Assembly: GCA_030248295.1 (NCBI GenBank)
Contig: JASANH010000735.1
Span: 496,001-560,000 of the forward strand
Length of the DNA stretch: 64,000 nt
Source: Mesodorylaimus sp. YZB2_4
Lineage: Eukaryota > Nematoda > Enoplea > Dorylaimida > Dorylaimidae
Reading direction: 5' to 3'
Shown here in pieces: positions 22,933-37,900 of the stretch; the stretch's first letter is position 1; each line of letters begins with the position of its first letter. Below the pieces are notes generated by a model, which saw only the letters and a list, made by a program, of their open reading frames with translations, was not told the DNA's origin and did no database searches. The position numbers and the translations under genes were made by a program.

Positions 22933-25900
22933 CTAGGCCCACGGCAACCAACCGCCCCACGTCCTCGCCATGATCAACGGATCGACGGCCATTTCTGAAA
23001 TGAAAACAGTAAATACTCATAGCAGGCACCCCTGGGGGGGGGGGGGGTCACCATTCGACCTGGACGACGACTGGTGGGTCAGGCCCTACACCGGGGTCTT
23101 CGACTCGCGGCCTGCTAGTGTTCAATTTGTGTTTGGTGCTGTAGTCAAAAGGAAGACAGACAGGCCAATTTCGAGCAACCAACTGTCCCAAAAAGGCCCA
23201 CCCGCCTACTCTCACTGTGATTGCCAGCGGTCCACAAAAGCAAGAATCAAAAACTTCTGTCAAAATGCGTGTGATTACAGGCGAACTCGATTACAGGCAT
23301 CCGATGTAATCCCCCAGCTATCTGCTCATTTCGAGCAGAACTAGCCAGTTTCTGACCAGCCCCCCCCCTAGACTTAGGCCTAGACACCCTCAGCAGGAAT
23401 ATAGCTGACGTGAGTCTAAGACCGTGGTCACGAAGGAGCCAAGTCCAAACACTGCCAGAAAATTCGAACTCTATCCCAGGACTGACCTGCAGTGCCAGAC
23501 CTCTATCCTCCCCCCCCGCTAAAACGGGGATTCTGACCCACGTGAGGCCTCCTCTGCCTAATGTACAGCCTGCCCCCAAACCCACACGCAATTGCATGCA
23601 GCACGATCCTAAAGCCCAGGCTAAGCAAGCAGGTTTCATTCAAGTTTCAGAAACGGCAAAGTCAGGGAAAACTAAAAGCTCATTTGGGGTTTCAAATAGT
23701 GAAAATCATTCTCCTTGCGTTGCCTTGTAAGAACTAGTTCGCAGAGTTTATAACGCAATGGATACAGAAACCTGCTATTTTGCTTTCTAGGCCCCTGCCT
23801 GGGCTAGAGATGCTGATTGGGGGCATATCTTGTCGGGCTCGAATATGACCCGAGACACCAACCCCCTGTAGTCGGTGTCTCGGGTCAAGATCTCGTCCTT
23901 TCCCACCCCTTGATTCATGCGGCTTTCGGTCCAGGCGAGACCATATTGGCCATAGTTGGCACTGAAAGCCAAGTGCAGTGTAGAGTACATGTCGGAATAT
24001 CGGGCATTGAAAAAGTATGGTGATCAGATTCATCACTCAAGTTTTAGTGGGGTAGCAAAAATTGTGGACTGCTTTCTCAACTATTTGAGAAGTCGAAATT
24101 TTCATTTCCCGATGGTCAAAAATCAGGAATTGCAATCTTCACAATCAAGAATTTCGACTTTTTTCCATCGGTGCTGGGGGGTCGAGGATTTTGGCTACTC
24201 CCACTGAAACGTGCGTGCTGAATCTGAATATCACATTCTTCTTTCAATTTTCGATATCCCGACATCGCTGCTGTACTTCGTGTTTCAATGGCAACATCAC
24301 CGCGCGTTGCAAGGCAGAAACGTGTCCTGCCCATTCTTGCCTCAGAGTAAAGGGGAATCAAAGAAGCTATGTGCTGATGGAAGGCAGGGGCAGCCACCAG
24401 TCGTTCCCCTCTACATACTACAGGCTCTGCAAAACCCGGTCGGAATGCCCATCTGGCATTTGGACCAAGAGGAAGCCGAACCGTGGAGCACGTGTTCTTC
24501 GAGGGGACACTCGGGGCCAGTTCCACTTACCGATCAGACATCGCACCTGCTCCTCGGCACCGAGACCCGAAACTGCATGTCCGCGCGGTCGGTCCCGATC
24601 ACTTTCCGATACGGCCGTCCCGTCGCGTTTGCCGTACACAACCTCGACGGCACGGGCAGAAGCGTAGGGCGGGTTTAAAACATTCAATAACTCGGATCTG
24701 AAACAGAATGCAAGGCAATTTGTGTTGGATCCGATCAAATCTCCAATAAATCCTTACTCCATAATGGCCACTGGATTATCCCCCCATAACTTCCGCTGAG
24801 CTGCTTCCAACCTTTTCGGAGCGTAGTCTTCCAAACACGTGATCGGAGTTTGGCCACTTTCGCTTCCTTCCGATTTCAAAACGTGGATTTTCGCATCGTG
24901 CTAAAACAATCGATTAATTATTGAGACACAGTCTCACCACGCAACCCCCTTCGCAGGGCCTTGTTAGCTCAGTCGGTAGAGCGTGGGACTCTTAATCCCA
25001 ATGTCGTGGGTTCGAGCCCCACACAGGGCGATTCATTTTTAACTATTTTCATTGACCGAAATCGTACGTACCAGCCAATCGATGGACGGCTCGTTGACAA
25101 AGACATTCATCGATGTGAGTAGAAGGTATCGATTTTCTCGTAGAGTTCTCAAACAAGTGATCATGGCACCCTCGGCCTGTCCGTGGATTCCGACTGGATC
25201 GAAGACTGCTCGAATCAGTTGGGTCAATCGGAAAGGCATCAATTCTGGTACGGGAATCTAGAAAAGACCAATGACTCGTGTCATGTCATACTTGACCAAT
25301 TATTTTTTACCCCGGGCGGGAGTCGAACCCTTCCCTGCCTAGTGCGACCGGCAGACTCCTAACCGCTAGGTCACAAACCCCCCCCCCCGCACTTACACCA
25401 ATGGCACTGCCGAACGCGTGTCCGAAATCGATTCCGACTGCCGTGGCTGATGCGAGATCGATCATGATATTGTTTAAATGACGATCGCCCACTCCCAGCA
25501 CATAATTCGATACGCACATCGAGGCGTAGCTGCTCGTGAATTGACTCCTCAGCGTGTAAAATCCATCCGGAGAAGAGCATAAATTCAAAATTGAATTTCT
25601 ACAAAAAACAGATGAACGAATTGTAATCGAGTAACTCGTCCCTTGACCGCTGGCTGGTCACTCATAGACACACATCGTACGCTGGATTTGTTCCATTAAC
25701 CCTCGTTCAGCAAGGACCCTCGACCTGTTGCCTCAATCCGCAGTCCCTTGCCCATGCCCAGGGAAAAAATTTCTGGTTTTATCAATCCTTCAAACTCTTC
25801 AAAAGACAGCAGCAAACTTTTTTAGTTCACGCAAAAACTTCACAGTTCCCCTGCATTTCCACTTCTTTGTACCATACATGGGGGAAATATACGCCTGCCG

Positions 25901-28900
25901 AGACCCTGGACCCATCGGCCTGACCAGACAACCCAACTCACCTCATTGCATATTTGGGAATCTGACGTTCAGCCTCCAAGAAATATTCCACAGCTCGTTG
26001 ATGAGACGTATCTTGAAACGATCTTATATACCAAACATTGTCCATAACTCTCACCAATTTCTTCTCGCCCACAACACATTTCACGGCTCTAAAATCAATA
26101 GCCAAATTATCTCTCGCCTCCGAGGGTATTGATCGATTGCCTTACCTTTCCATAGCAAACTTATCTTCGATTTTTATAAAATCGCGAAGAGTTCGTGCAT
26201 TCGGAACCCAATCGATTATACCCAAACTAAAAATAACATCGAAACATTACATCCCGGGTGGTAGCCTAGCGGGTCAAGGCGTCTGCCTCTCACGTTTACA
26301 GAGGAGAGTTCGACTCCCGCCCGGGGTAAAATCTTATTACCAATTTGTGTTCCTTGACCTATGGACAACATTTGACACGACAAACATCTGTCATGACAAT
26401 CAGGTTCGACTCCCAATCGATCCGAGTGTTTTTCAAACATTTTTACCAATATTCAACTTGGTCAAGCATACTTTGAGGTGAGTGGAGTAACATTGTAAGT
26501 CCTGACCAGGACATTCATTCGACGACATTCGGCATCAGCCTCGAATATTTGATTCATTTGAACGAACAATCGTTGAATGCGTTCGTCTTGTCTCAAATCT
26601 TCGCCCGTTTTCACGAGAACAGCGTATTCTTTGCCATCATCTCCACGAATGGTCAATTTCCGAGGCAATCGCAACGATTGCAAAGCCATCACCTGAGGAA
26701 ACACAATTTCACACAATAAAATACAAAATGGTCAAAAAATATTCACATCAGAACCGAAACCAGAAATACGAACATGATTGTCCAGTCTCGGAATTTGGTC
26801 TCCTTTGTACTGACCTGAAAAATACAGAATATCTTCAAATTCTGACATCCTCAGAGAGATAATATCCAAAAGTGCTCCAGGCGAGAGGGCACTCACTAAT
26901 TAATTAATTAACACTCACCAGGAATTTCGAGATTCAATCCGAGTCTTTGCATGTCATATTGAGCCAACCACAACGAAAAACTGGCCAAATTTCTCGGCAA
27001 TTTAGTGGCACTGCCGTAATCTTTAATTTGACCATCCAATTCTACGAGCTTCGCATGAGTTCCCTAAAAAATTTTAAAATTTCTAGATCAGCAAACAATT
27101 AAAACTTTTTCTACTCACCGAATAAGTTACATCTTTGTCCAAAATCTTTTCGCAGTTTCGTCCAAATAATCTATCGAAGACTGGTTGAAATTTCTGAAAA
27201 ATACTCGGATCGACTGGGAATCGAACCTGATTTGGTCAGAAATGAAACCAAAAACTTACCGTTCTAAAATGAGTCCAATAATTTCCCACTTCATGATCGG
27301 CATAATCTGCAAAAAAATCAAACCCAAGTCACTGATCAATCGAGGTCACAAATCCAGTCGACAAACCGAGCAGAAACAATTCTCGACGAAATTCAATAAA
27401 ACGTTTTTTCCGCTCTTCCTGAGGCGTCTTCGAATGAAAAAGTTCTCTAAGTTTCTGTCTCAAATCCTAAAAAAAAAACTCGACCTGGCGTTACGAAATC
27501 TACTCGATAAAGAACGGACCAGGCCGATGACCTTACCCTGACAACGGCGACTGGCGGAGCGAACAGCATCAGCGCACGCAAAAAATCTTTGACACCCGAC
27601 ACTGAATCCATTTTTTTCGTAATCCTAAAACATAATTTCAAAAACTGCCTATCTACAAACTAAATCTTTTCAATTCCAAACTCACTTTTCCACAAATTTC
27701 TTATTTTCACCATCAATCTTCGTATTCCCGAACGAATATCCTTCCGAGCTGATGCCGAAACAATAGACCAATGCCTAAAATTGTAAGTTCCAACATTTTA
27801 TTTGAGTCATGTCATACTTTATGCTCAGTCCAGCTCTAAACAAGCACATTTAACAATCGTTTTTGACCCAGGCGGGAGTCGAACCCTTCCCTACCCAGCG
27901 TGAGTGGCAGACGTCTGAACCCGCTAGGCCACGACCCGGCCTAGCCCCAGTTTGAGTGTAGGCTCACACTCACGATCAGTCTTACCTGAGGATACGTGTC
28001 GGCGATTCTGTCCACGATTCCATGAAAACCAGTGGCGTACGGTTTGTTCAAAATGGCCGTAATTTGACTCAACCATCCGAGGAACATCCAACTGGGAACA
28101 TTGGCCGCCTAAACCAAACACGTTCCGGACCACACTCGGCTAATACAATGCCACTCCTTACCATGGCCATGAACGAGTCGGACACGGATGGATACTTTTC
28201 CACAACCTCGAGAAGACGTGGGAACAAGTGCCGGGCACGAAGACACCCATGTCTCATACTGGCCAGCAAATGCTCGACTACGATTCCAGGAAACGACGCA
28301 GCACTCGATGACGAGGGCAGATCTAAAGCAAACCAAAAAACGGTCGTTGAGCCAACTACAATCGAAATCCTCCTTACCAGTCACCGACCGCAAGACCCTG
28401 TCGCAGTATTCGGCCAGAGTAAGACTAGGATCCAATGCGGGTCCGTCAGCCGCAGACGCTTTGACGACCACGGCTTCTTCCAAGAACGGATAGGCCTTTT
28501 CCAATATTTTATAGGCAGTCTAGAATCCACATTTTGGATGTCCAATGACGACAAGGAAAAAGTAACTTACTCTTTGATCACCGCTATCGAAACCCAAATT
28601 GGTCAAAACGCCACGCGCACTGGCATCTAATCCATCGATCCAATTCTCGTTTTTCGATCCATCAATACACAACCAAGCCACTTGTTCCAACGTCATTCCC
28701 TCCAGCAAAGCGTGCTCTCCTTGTAATTCATTCGATACAGCACTTTGACGAAATCGTTCTGCAAGTATAATGGATTGATTGCCAAATCACTAAAGGGCCG
28801 TTCACACTGCACCTCGGCAGCCGAGCCAGCCGAGAACCCTCTTGTTTTAGGCCCTCTTGTTTTAGGAATACGATCTGACTCCCCTTCCCACACACGAAGC

Positions 28901-31900
28901 CAACGATGTTGAACCAAAGCATGCATTGGGACCTCATCTCAGTTAGATCGGCAACCGATTAGCCAAAGTGCAAAGTTGACACCGCTTAAAAGAGGACAAT
29001 TCAAACACATACCAAGTAGGGAAACCGTACTCAAAAGACGAGACGCCGCATTGCTAGCCGAAGACAACGATCGTCCAGCGATCACGTGCTGAGCACGAGC
29101 ATAACTATGCGCCCACTCCAACGACGCCTTCTCGTCTTTGATAACTTTGACGAACTAAAACGACAAAACACCATTGTAAAACCACTTTTGAAATGCAACC
29201 TCAGTTTCCTCTGACTTCCCAAACACTTCTCGGATTGCCTGACTCCCCCGCAAACACAACTTACACGATCCTTGGCCGTGTCCAAAATGGAGAAAGCAAC
29301 GGCATAATTCCTCATATGCAACGCATTGGTGACAGCTTGCAGACTCGTTTTCAATTCGCTGTTGAATACGGAATTGTACACGTCCTGAGCAGGAATCTGC
29401 TTCTTGACAAGATTTTCACACAGCTGTTCGGCGTACAAGGATCTGAAACGAGGCACAGATAAAGAACCAACACTTAAAGAACCAGAACCTAGTGCATACC
29501 GATTACTCAGAATATCATCCCACACCGACGTACTGCCCGTCGATATCCCAGGCACTTGTCGTTCCCATCTTGTCAACACATTTTCCAAATTTGGAATAGA
29601 CGAAACTTTCCCTGAAAACGATCATTTTCAATACCCTTCAAAATCCCAATCAAACCATACCATCTTGCGCCAGCCCGATATATTCTTCCATTTCGACCAA
29701 TGGTTGCAGCGACTGCAAATACTGCTGACGAGCAACGTAGTCCGTCACCGACACGCTAGTCCAGTCCTGCAAAAAAAACGCAAAAACTTCACCCCGAGCG
29801 GGAATCGAACCCAGTGCACTAAAAACACTGCACTTTAATACAGTGGATGTATCTTCTAGCACGGGCCTCGCACAGTTCCCACTTGGGCCGAAGCCCGCTT
29901 TACCTAGCCGGCAAGCAGTCAAACCTTCTAAGCAGGGCTGTGCGGGGACCGGCACACACAGCAGCTTCCCTCTGCGTGTCTCCACCAGGAGCCACGCCAC
30001 GCGAGGGCATCCTGGACAGGACACCGACTTCCTCGGACGATGGCGGGCGGGCTTTTAACCCTGTCGGTGCTCGACAACCGAGACTGTCTCCTCGTTTGGC
30101 TTCCGTCTCTCCACTCGGAGCACCTCTGCGGTACCGGGTGAGTCCCCACAGCCTGGCGTGCAAGGTCAGAGAGGGCTTATGGTTTCGCAAACCGACCTCC
30201 ATCACCGAGGATTGGGGACGAGTCCAGCCACTCGCCCCCAAGCAATACGGAGAGATAAATGCCGAACCGCTGCACCACCGCGGCCGCTACAGTTCCCACT
30301 TGATATTACTAACAGGGTGACCAGCGAGGGGGGGGGGGGGGCTCAAGATAAAAAACGAAAAAGGATACCTTCAGGAATTTTCTCAATGCTTTCTTGCACA
30401 AATGTCCGGCAGCGCCATATTCGCGTTTCACGATCGTAAACAACGTCAACAAATCCGGATGCCGATTCTGAAAAAACAAATGTCAAACGTGGAGTCAAGA
30501 GGGCATCCAATCGTCTCACCTCGAACCATCGCCTTCGTTCATCGTCGTTTCGCCAAGCATCCATGCACTCCGAAAATACAGCCCCATTTCTTTCTTCGTT
30601 CGATCCAAGTAATTTTAGTTTAGCACGAAGTAAAAACGGCAAGTATTCCATCTGAAAATAATATAGGGCTCGACTCCCGCTCGGGGCTGATGCTTTTCAT
30701 GCTGTTTCTACATTTCCCTACACAGAGTTCGTACAACGAGAGGAATATGATTTTCCCTGATTTTTCCAAGTACCTCCTCACTGCGCTCCGCCAAACTTCC
30801 CTCCCGACTGTCATAAGGTTCTTGCACCTGAGCATCAATGCGCGCGGCAAATCAAATAGTTGACTATCAACGAATTTTGCGTTACAGCGCATTCTGCTCG
30901 CTCATATTTTTTCATTTCGAGAATGTGATCTGTACAAGGACACGCCAAGTCTGGATAGGGGTCAGGATTTCCATGGCTGTCCCATTAAGGGGGAGGGTTA
31001 GACCATTTTTAAAATTTCAAGATTACAAAATCAACAGTTTTTAAAGCCTTGAGGTCAACGGGGCTACACCCGAGTTTCGGATGCTGCTTCGAGCAGACAC
31101 ACAGAAAATACGGGTGATTCGAAATTCGGGACCTCAAAACGAAACCTCTCACCCCGAGCGGGAATCGAACCCTGACCCCTGATTCAGTGTACTAAACACT
31201 AGGACCATACACTGCACTATGACATATTAGAAACAGGTTGTCCTCGAGATCCCACTCAGTCGTCAGTTTTGCTTCATTTCAACTTCAAATTTCCCATTTT
31301 CCCAGGCACTTCTGAGACTACCATTCTTCCCAGTCTTGGATAAACCCTGGTGAACCTACAGTCTTACCTGAGCGTACGGATCATGCCAAACTTTATTCAA
31401 ATCGGGCACTTCACTATCGTCGATATACCGCGTAGTAACTGTGGCCAAGTCGGTCCATTTATTCAACAGATTCATGCACTGCAAAAAATCTGATCTAATA
31501 TCACTTCAAGAAAACATAATTTCACTCACTTTCAATCGTGATTCCTCCCACATGTCGAATTCTGCCGAATTCAAAGCAGACATTTCTTCTTCATCAATTT
31601 CATTCTCTCGTAAAGCCTCAAATCAAAATTAAGCCTCACATTTATTGACCATTTCACAGGCATCGTCCAAGGAATTTCCCGCTTCCAGTCGCCTACGTCA
31701 GTTTTACATCGATGAAAAGTCCCTCACTTTAAATTTAAATCCTTTACGCAGGTTTTACAGGCGTTTTCCTGATTTACGGATTTTTTCAAACAGTGGGCAA
31801 ATTCCTGCTGTTCCGTTTAAGAGCGGGAGGCACTGCGCACAAACTTTGAAGAACCTTTTCATTCAAGGTTCAATTGTCATAAACGGCTTTCAGCGGGAAA

Positions 31901-34900
31901 TTCAAATTTTGCGTCGTTCAAGACGCGTGAAATGGTCTATAGAAAGACAAGACTTTACCTTGGCATACAAAGTGATTGCTAGTTGATAATCGCCACTCCG
32001 CTCAGCATCCAGGGCATCTCTGGTTATCGCCTTGGCTTTGAGTTTCTCATCGTAGATCACCTTGACCGCATCGTGATCCTCCAACGATTTGTACAACCTA
32101 CAAACAAACACATAAAACATTATTTTCTAAATTCCTTTTTTAAAAATTCTAACATCACAAAACTGATAATTTTTCAAGCCCCCCCCCCCCCCCCCCCCCC
32201 CCCCCAGTTTCGGACTCTGCTTCGAGCATGAAAGGGGCCAAACATACTTTGCCAAATTGGCCCATTTCGAAACCATGTCTTCGGACAAGACATCTCGACC
32301 CCCGACTCGTCTTCTCTTCGGCTCCTGCCCATCATCTTCGACTCCGCCATACACGATCGACTTTTCCAAAAGTACGATAGCCATTCGTTGTTGATGAGCC
32401 AACAGCGACGCATGGCACAACGTGTCCGCATTCACTTTCAGTTTCTCGATGTGACGAAAATAGAAAATCTAAAAAAGGAAAAGTCAATCATTTTCTTAAT
32501 CCTACCCGCCAGTGCTTACCTGAAGACTGGCCAACAGTGGTTTATAATGGTTGGCCGAATTGGCCATAATATTTTCAATACTATTGGTCAGCGACAAAGT
32601 GGCTTCGTCCTCTTCTTGCTTGTCGCCTCGACACACTTGCGAATAAACGCCATCCATCAGCGAGGCCAGAAGAAGCGAGGCCACGATTGGATCTTGCTGA
32701 AATACAAATCATCGATCAAAAATCGCAGGGAACCGGGTGCTCATTCTACACTGAATAGGCATTCAGAGTCTATGAAACAGAACCAAAGAAAATATCATCC
32801 CAGGGGGGGGGGGGGGGAGAGATTGGGCCAAAACTTTGGCTGATCTCAAGAGAGCCCACGCACTCCATTCTCTGGGCAGCCGTTTCCATGCATGGGATAA
32901 CAGGCCCTATCGGCACCCCTCACCACAAATCATTCATTGTTCACTCGATAAAATGCGCAGTCAGAGCCTATGAAACATTTATAACCAACAAAGAAAACAG
33001 CACGCCAACCGAAAGGGGGACTCGGAAAAAATTTGGGACAAAGTGAAAACTTGGACCCTGCATCCGCATTTCCATTAGGCCTCCAGGGTTAAGACCCACA
33101 AATGTAGAAAGCCCTAGAGACATTGAAGGGGATGCTCCTTCCACTCACTAAGACCAGGGCTCTTAGCCTAAGATTCCAATATAAGGCCCCACAGCCACTG
33201 CGCATGTCACCCTTTTCGCTGCATCAAACTGCCTCCAGGATGTCTGGTCGTGGCCTAGCGCTTAAGGCGTCTGTCTCTCACGATTACATAGGAGGATTCG
33301 ACTCCCGCTCAGGTAAAAAGTTTTTCATTTATGTGTTCCTCGAGTGCGCTGTATAGTGCCTGGCCATTAGGAGTATGACAAGACACGGTGGCTGCCATAT
33401 GGCGCCTGAACCTTAAAAAATTGCAAGCTTTAGAAACATTGGGGATCCTTACGCTCAGGTAAGACCAGGGAACTGCTTAAGATTCCAATGTAAGGTCCCA
33501 CGGCCACTGGGCATGTCACCTCGTTGTCTCCTATTTGGCTCACACAACGGCCAACCACCTTTCGTCCATTTCCTGGACAGCAAACAGTTCCTTCTCCCAA
33601 CCATCTTCCGTAAAAAACCCCTCACAGGCTTCATTTTCTCTGATCTCTCAGTTTTCTCTGATTCCCCAAGTTTTCAAGGCCACTTTTAAGCTTTTGGTCT
33701 CACTTTTCCAGCTTTGCATGAACCCTGCCTCGAAAGGACATTCATCATACCTGAGCCAGCGCTTGAAGCGGTACAATGACGGCCGAGTAAGGAATCTGCA
33801 CATCGGGGAAATCGCCCTGACGATAGTTCCTGTACAACTGGACATTCTGCTCGCGCGCTTTTTTCCTTTCTTCTTCCAACTTCTAAAAAATGACCCAAAA
33901 AATTCATACAGCATAAACAATTCCACGAACTCGTACTTACTTCTCTGGCCTGTTGACGCCTGGCTTGCATCCTCGCGAAAAACTGGGACGTCGTCAGCCT
34001 ATTATCTTTGACAATACGCCTTCGAAGACGCGTCAATTCATCTTCATTTTCATCTTAAACATGAAATTATGACATTCCACAAATTCCATCAAATCAAATC
34101 CATAACTCACCCAATTCACGCGTGACATCTCCACCACTCGCGATCGCCATTCGTCCCTCGCCCTCGCCCGATCTCCCCACATTCGTCTTTCTCGACGCGA
34201 ATAAGAGTCCCGCTTCGTCCGTCTCCATCGTGGAGCCGAGCGAGCCAGCGAACGTGTCGTACGTGCTGCCCGTCATCCAATCGAATGCTTTCGACTCTAA
34301 ACCAAACCAATGCCCATCATAGCCAACCGCAAACCCCTCATTCCCTCACCTCCTCCACCTACAGTCGACAGAGCTGTGGCTGTGAATTGCGGGGTGCCGA
34401 TCACAGTCGCTCGCACTGCCATCGTAGCCTTGGACGGCGATTGGTGCAACTGCTGCGACATCAAGGCCGACTCGGCGAATGCGGGCATTTGCAATGTGGC
34501 GTAACGACGCTTCCAAGAAGTGGCCACACGTAAATCCTACAAGATAACTGACAAACCTTACTCGAAAACCCAAAAAATCCTCACCTCGAATCGGCATTCT
34601 TGCAATGGCGCATCGAAGATGGGTCGTTTATAATCGGGACTACGACTAGTCAGTTCCAGAAGTAAATATGTGGCGTGACCGAGAAATTCATTCTCCGTCG
34701 CAGAACTGTACGTTCGTTCCAAAATGTTCAATAAACGTCGACACGTATTCGTCGATAAACGAGTATCGTGAGACCAAAAATTGTAAATAAGCAACCTAAA
34801 AAATGAAGATTCTTATAAATGACAAAAACCAAAAACGCAACTGGACAAACTTTAAAGCTGGTTCTTGATCGTTTAGAAAAGCCAATAAGGCGTCCTTGGC

Positions 34901-37900
34901 CGTTTCGACAATCGTTTCTTCTTCCTTGTTCTCGCCACATGTCCTGCAATATCCAAGAATTCCTGCCCATCATTTCCCGGAACTTTTTTAAGTTTGAACT
35001 TTTTAAAATTCGAAATTCTCGCCATTTGCCCGCTGTTTTTGCAAACCTACAGTACTTCTCATTTTAAAACTGAGACTTGTGATTTGATTGGCCAAATTAT
35101 CCTCACTTTTTCCATTCCTGGCGGCGACATTAGTAAATCCGCCTTTTCAAATTAGCATCCCACCAAAGCCCAAATCGCCACTTACCCTCGTATGTCGTAA
35201 AGTCGAATGAAAAAGTCGGCGACGGCTCGTCGACATTCAACATTTGAATGGTTGATCATGGAAGCCAAAATTGGGACCACTTCAGTCAATTCTTCCACAT
35301 TCATATTTTCCACGATATTGCATAAAATTCTCACCGCCCAAATTTGATTTCGTTCGTCACTAAAATACTAATATTAACGCCCAAACCGAATTAGCTTCAA
35401 AACAGAAGTGACCTGTGACTGAGGAAAGTATTGAGTCCCCTGGCCCTCAATTCGGTATACAGTTTAGGCACAGTCTCGGCTCGGCAGCAGATGATCTCCA
35501 ATGCGTAGGTCTTGTATTCGCCATGTACACCCGTCAATAATACAATTATGTCCTTCACGAAGCTGAAATATAGAATAGTTATATATGACCCATATATGTG
35601 CAGTACCCTGATCACACACGGGACCTGGGACTGGGATGGCACATGGCACCTGAGAATCGGGACCTCTGATCACACCTTGGACTTGGGACCTTGTGTCTAT
35701 GATGACACCTAGGAGAATTATTTCAGATGGCTCCCCAATTACGGCCTCACAAATGGGGAGCCATGTAAAATAATGAACAAGGATTTGAAACATGCTCAGC
35801 ATCCTGGCTCTGCAAGAACTTTTTTTCACTGAGGTGGAAACCCCTGTGGTACACAAAATTCCCTCACTGCTGAACCATCAAAAGCATGCAGGTGCCCCAG
35901 ACTACCCCGGGGACACTTCTTGGCGGGGACTGAAAGACCACGAGACCGCGGCCCACCCAAACTGTATTTTAGCCCCCACTTTTTCTTACTTATCGGAAAA
36001 TTTCGGATAATGTCGTTGAATGGCGTGCAGACAACACAAAAATTTGGCTCTATCTTGGCCCAAAATTTTTCTCAATTTCGACGTCACTAATTCTTCTACG
36101 CTCGGCGCAATCGACCAATCCTAAAATATGATTCCCACTTATTCCCACCAAAACTATTCACATCCGAAGCTTGCATGACCCCGGTCAACTCGTGGCCTAA
36201 CGGGTCAAAGCGTATGGCTCCCACGCTAGGTCAGGGTTCGACTCCCGCCTCGGGAAAAAGCCATTGTCGATTTCTACGTTCCTAAACCCTCGAGTGCGCG
36301 AGTGCTCGGCTGAGGATAAAATATGACACGACCTACAGTTTGAAAAAGATGTTTCAATGACAAACCAACAACTTCGGCGGCCGGTTTGAACGTTTTTGCT
36401 GGTTTCACGTCGAGACAAGAAATCAACGCGCCGTAGAGCCTAGAAAAAAATAATAAAACAACAAAAATTACACAACTTTCCCAAAACCACATTCAACATA
36501 CTCCATAGCAACGCGCTCATCGCGCCCGGCAGGATCCAATCCATTCGCCACGACCACACCCAACAGTTGCACACCGACCCCGATCTTGACCGAGCTATCC
36601 ACATCCGACGGTCTCAATTGTTCACTTATGAGTCTATAAAAACAAAATATTATGCTATGAGCGGGATTCGAACCCTCGCCTCTGCTGTAGACTGTACATA
36701 CTTCTTAAAAACAAAGCACACTGTAGAATATGCTGGAATATTGAAAAAAAAGAATGACATTCAGATTCAGCACCCACGTTTTAGTGAGGGTAGCCAAATT
36801 ATACATCTCCGGCAATTACAAAAAAAAGTCAAAATTCTTGATTGCAAATGGGGACAATTGTGAAACAAAAATTTCGACTTTTTAAATAATTGAGATAGCG
36901 ATCCAAAATTGTGGCTACCCCACTAAAATGTGGGTACTGAATCTGAATATTATATTCTCTTTTCAAAAGTCCCTCATCGATTCGTGAGTGTACTTGGAGT
37001 CTATTCCAAAAAACCCCCGCAAACCTACCTCGAATCCACAATTATAGAATCTTTCCAAAATGCTAGCATTAAATTTAATAAACGCAAATTTCGACGAAAC
37101 AATTGTGAATTTTCTGACGGCGCATGAGTCATACAATATTGGAATAATGTCGATTTTAAATTTCCCTCCGCATTGCGCTGAAAAAAATGATTAGCTTCCA
37201 GTCGTCTCAAATTTTAAAAACTTTCTTACCAAACTTTCTGATTCTTTCGACCAACGCAATAAAGTGGCAATAATATCCACACGAAAATAATTCAATCCAT
37301 GTTTGACGAAATTAAAATCCAAACATAAATTTATCAACGGTTTTAACCAATATTTACCGAATGGTTGAAAAATCTGCAATAAAAAAACGATTTTAACTAG
37401 CGAAAAAGCGACATATTTTCTAAAAGAAATCCAAAGCCATACCTCATCGAGGACAGTGACGACACGGGCGAGAAATAATTTCACATTGATCGGTGTTCCG
37501 AATGCACTCATCGTCGAAATCATCATCTCCATCCAATGCGGTATTATCCCCTGCAAAAGATAACTTATCCAATCAAATCAATAAATCTGTTTCCCCACCC
37601 CAATCGATAATCCATAAAATCGATTTATCAGACTGCTAATCGATCTTTCTCAATCCATAAAATCGTCATTTCACAGATCGGTAATTAATGACCCATAAAA
37701 TCGATTTTTCACAGATCCATAATCGATAAAATCGATATTTCACAAATCGATCGATAATTTCACCCAAAATCGATCATGATCTCATTCATCAACCTCCTCC
37801 ATTAACTTAAACCCACTCTTACCGTATTTACGGGCGTTAAATTGCGATTGACCAAAGTCCTGATCACGTTTAACATGGGTTCCATGCAAGGATGCACATT

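Larger units (their letters stand above)
22933..26692 (-). other. PRKDC kinase, PRD and FATC coding block
   Basis: This marks the catalytic end of PRKDC. The exon 26692-26472 carries the ATP-binding [10 protein letters not shown] region and joins in phase (AA|T) to an exon encoding [13 protein letters not shown] near 26240-26140. DRHLNN and DFG follow, then [12 protein letters not shown] near 25240. Exon 24900-24758 encodes [20 protein letters not shown], aligning with the human YAKRKLAGANPAVI region. Exon 24697-24531 ends EEQVRCLI and joins by a G|AA codon across a 1.5-kb intron to the 62-nt FATC exon. Confidence 0.9.

Noticed and set aside
23817..24023. GGTGTCTCGGGTC and its nearby reverse form as a structured RNA
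   Set aside because: The inverted words GACCCGAGACACC and GGTGTCTCGGGTC form a short hairpin, but nothing else supports an RNA gene, and the intron is full of repeat fragments.
24418..24738. A conserved open frame present in both 24.4-24.7 kb (-) and 49.56-49.94 kb (+), which could suggest a small duplicated gene
   Set aside because: Its middle is PRKDC exon 24697-24531 with clear acceptor and donor; the first residues are intronic. The frame is shared only because the exon was copied.
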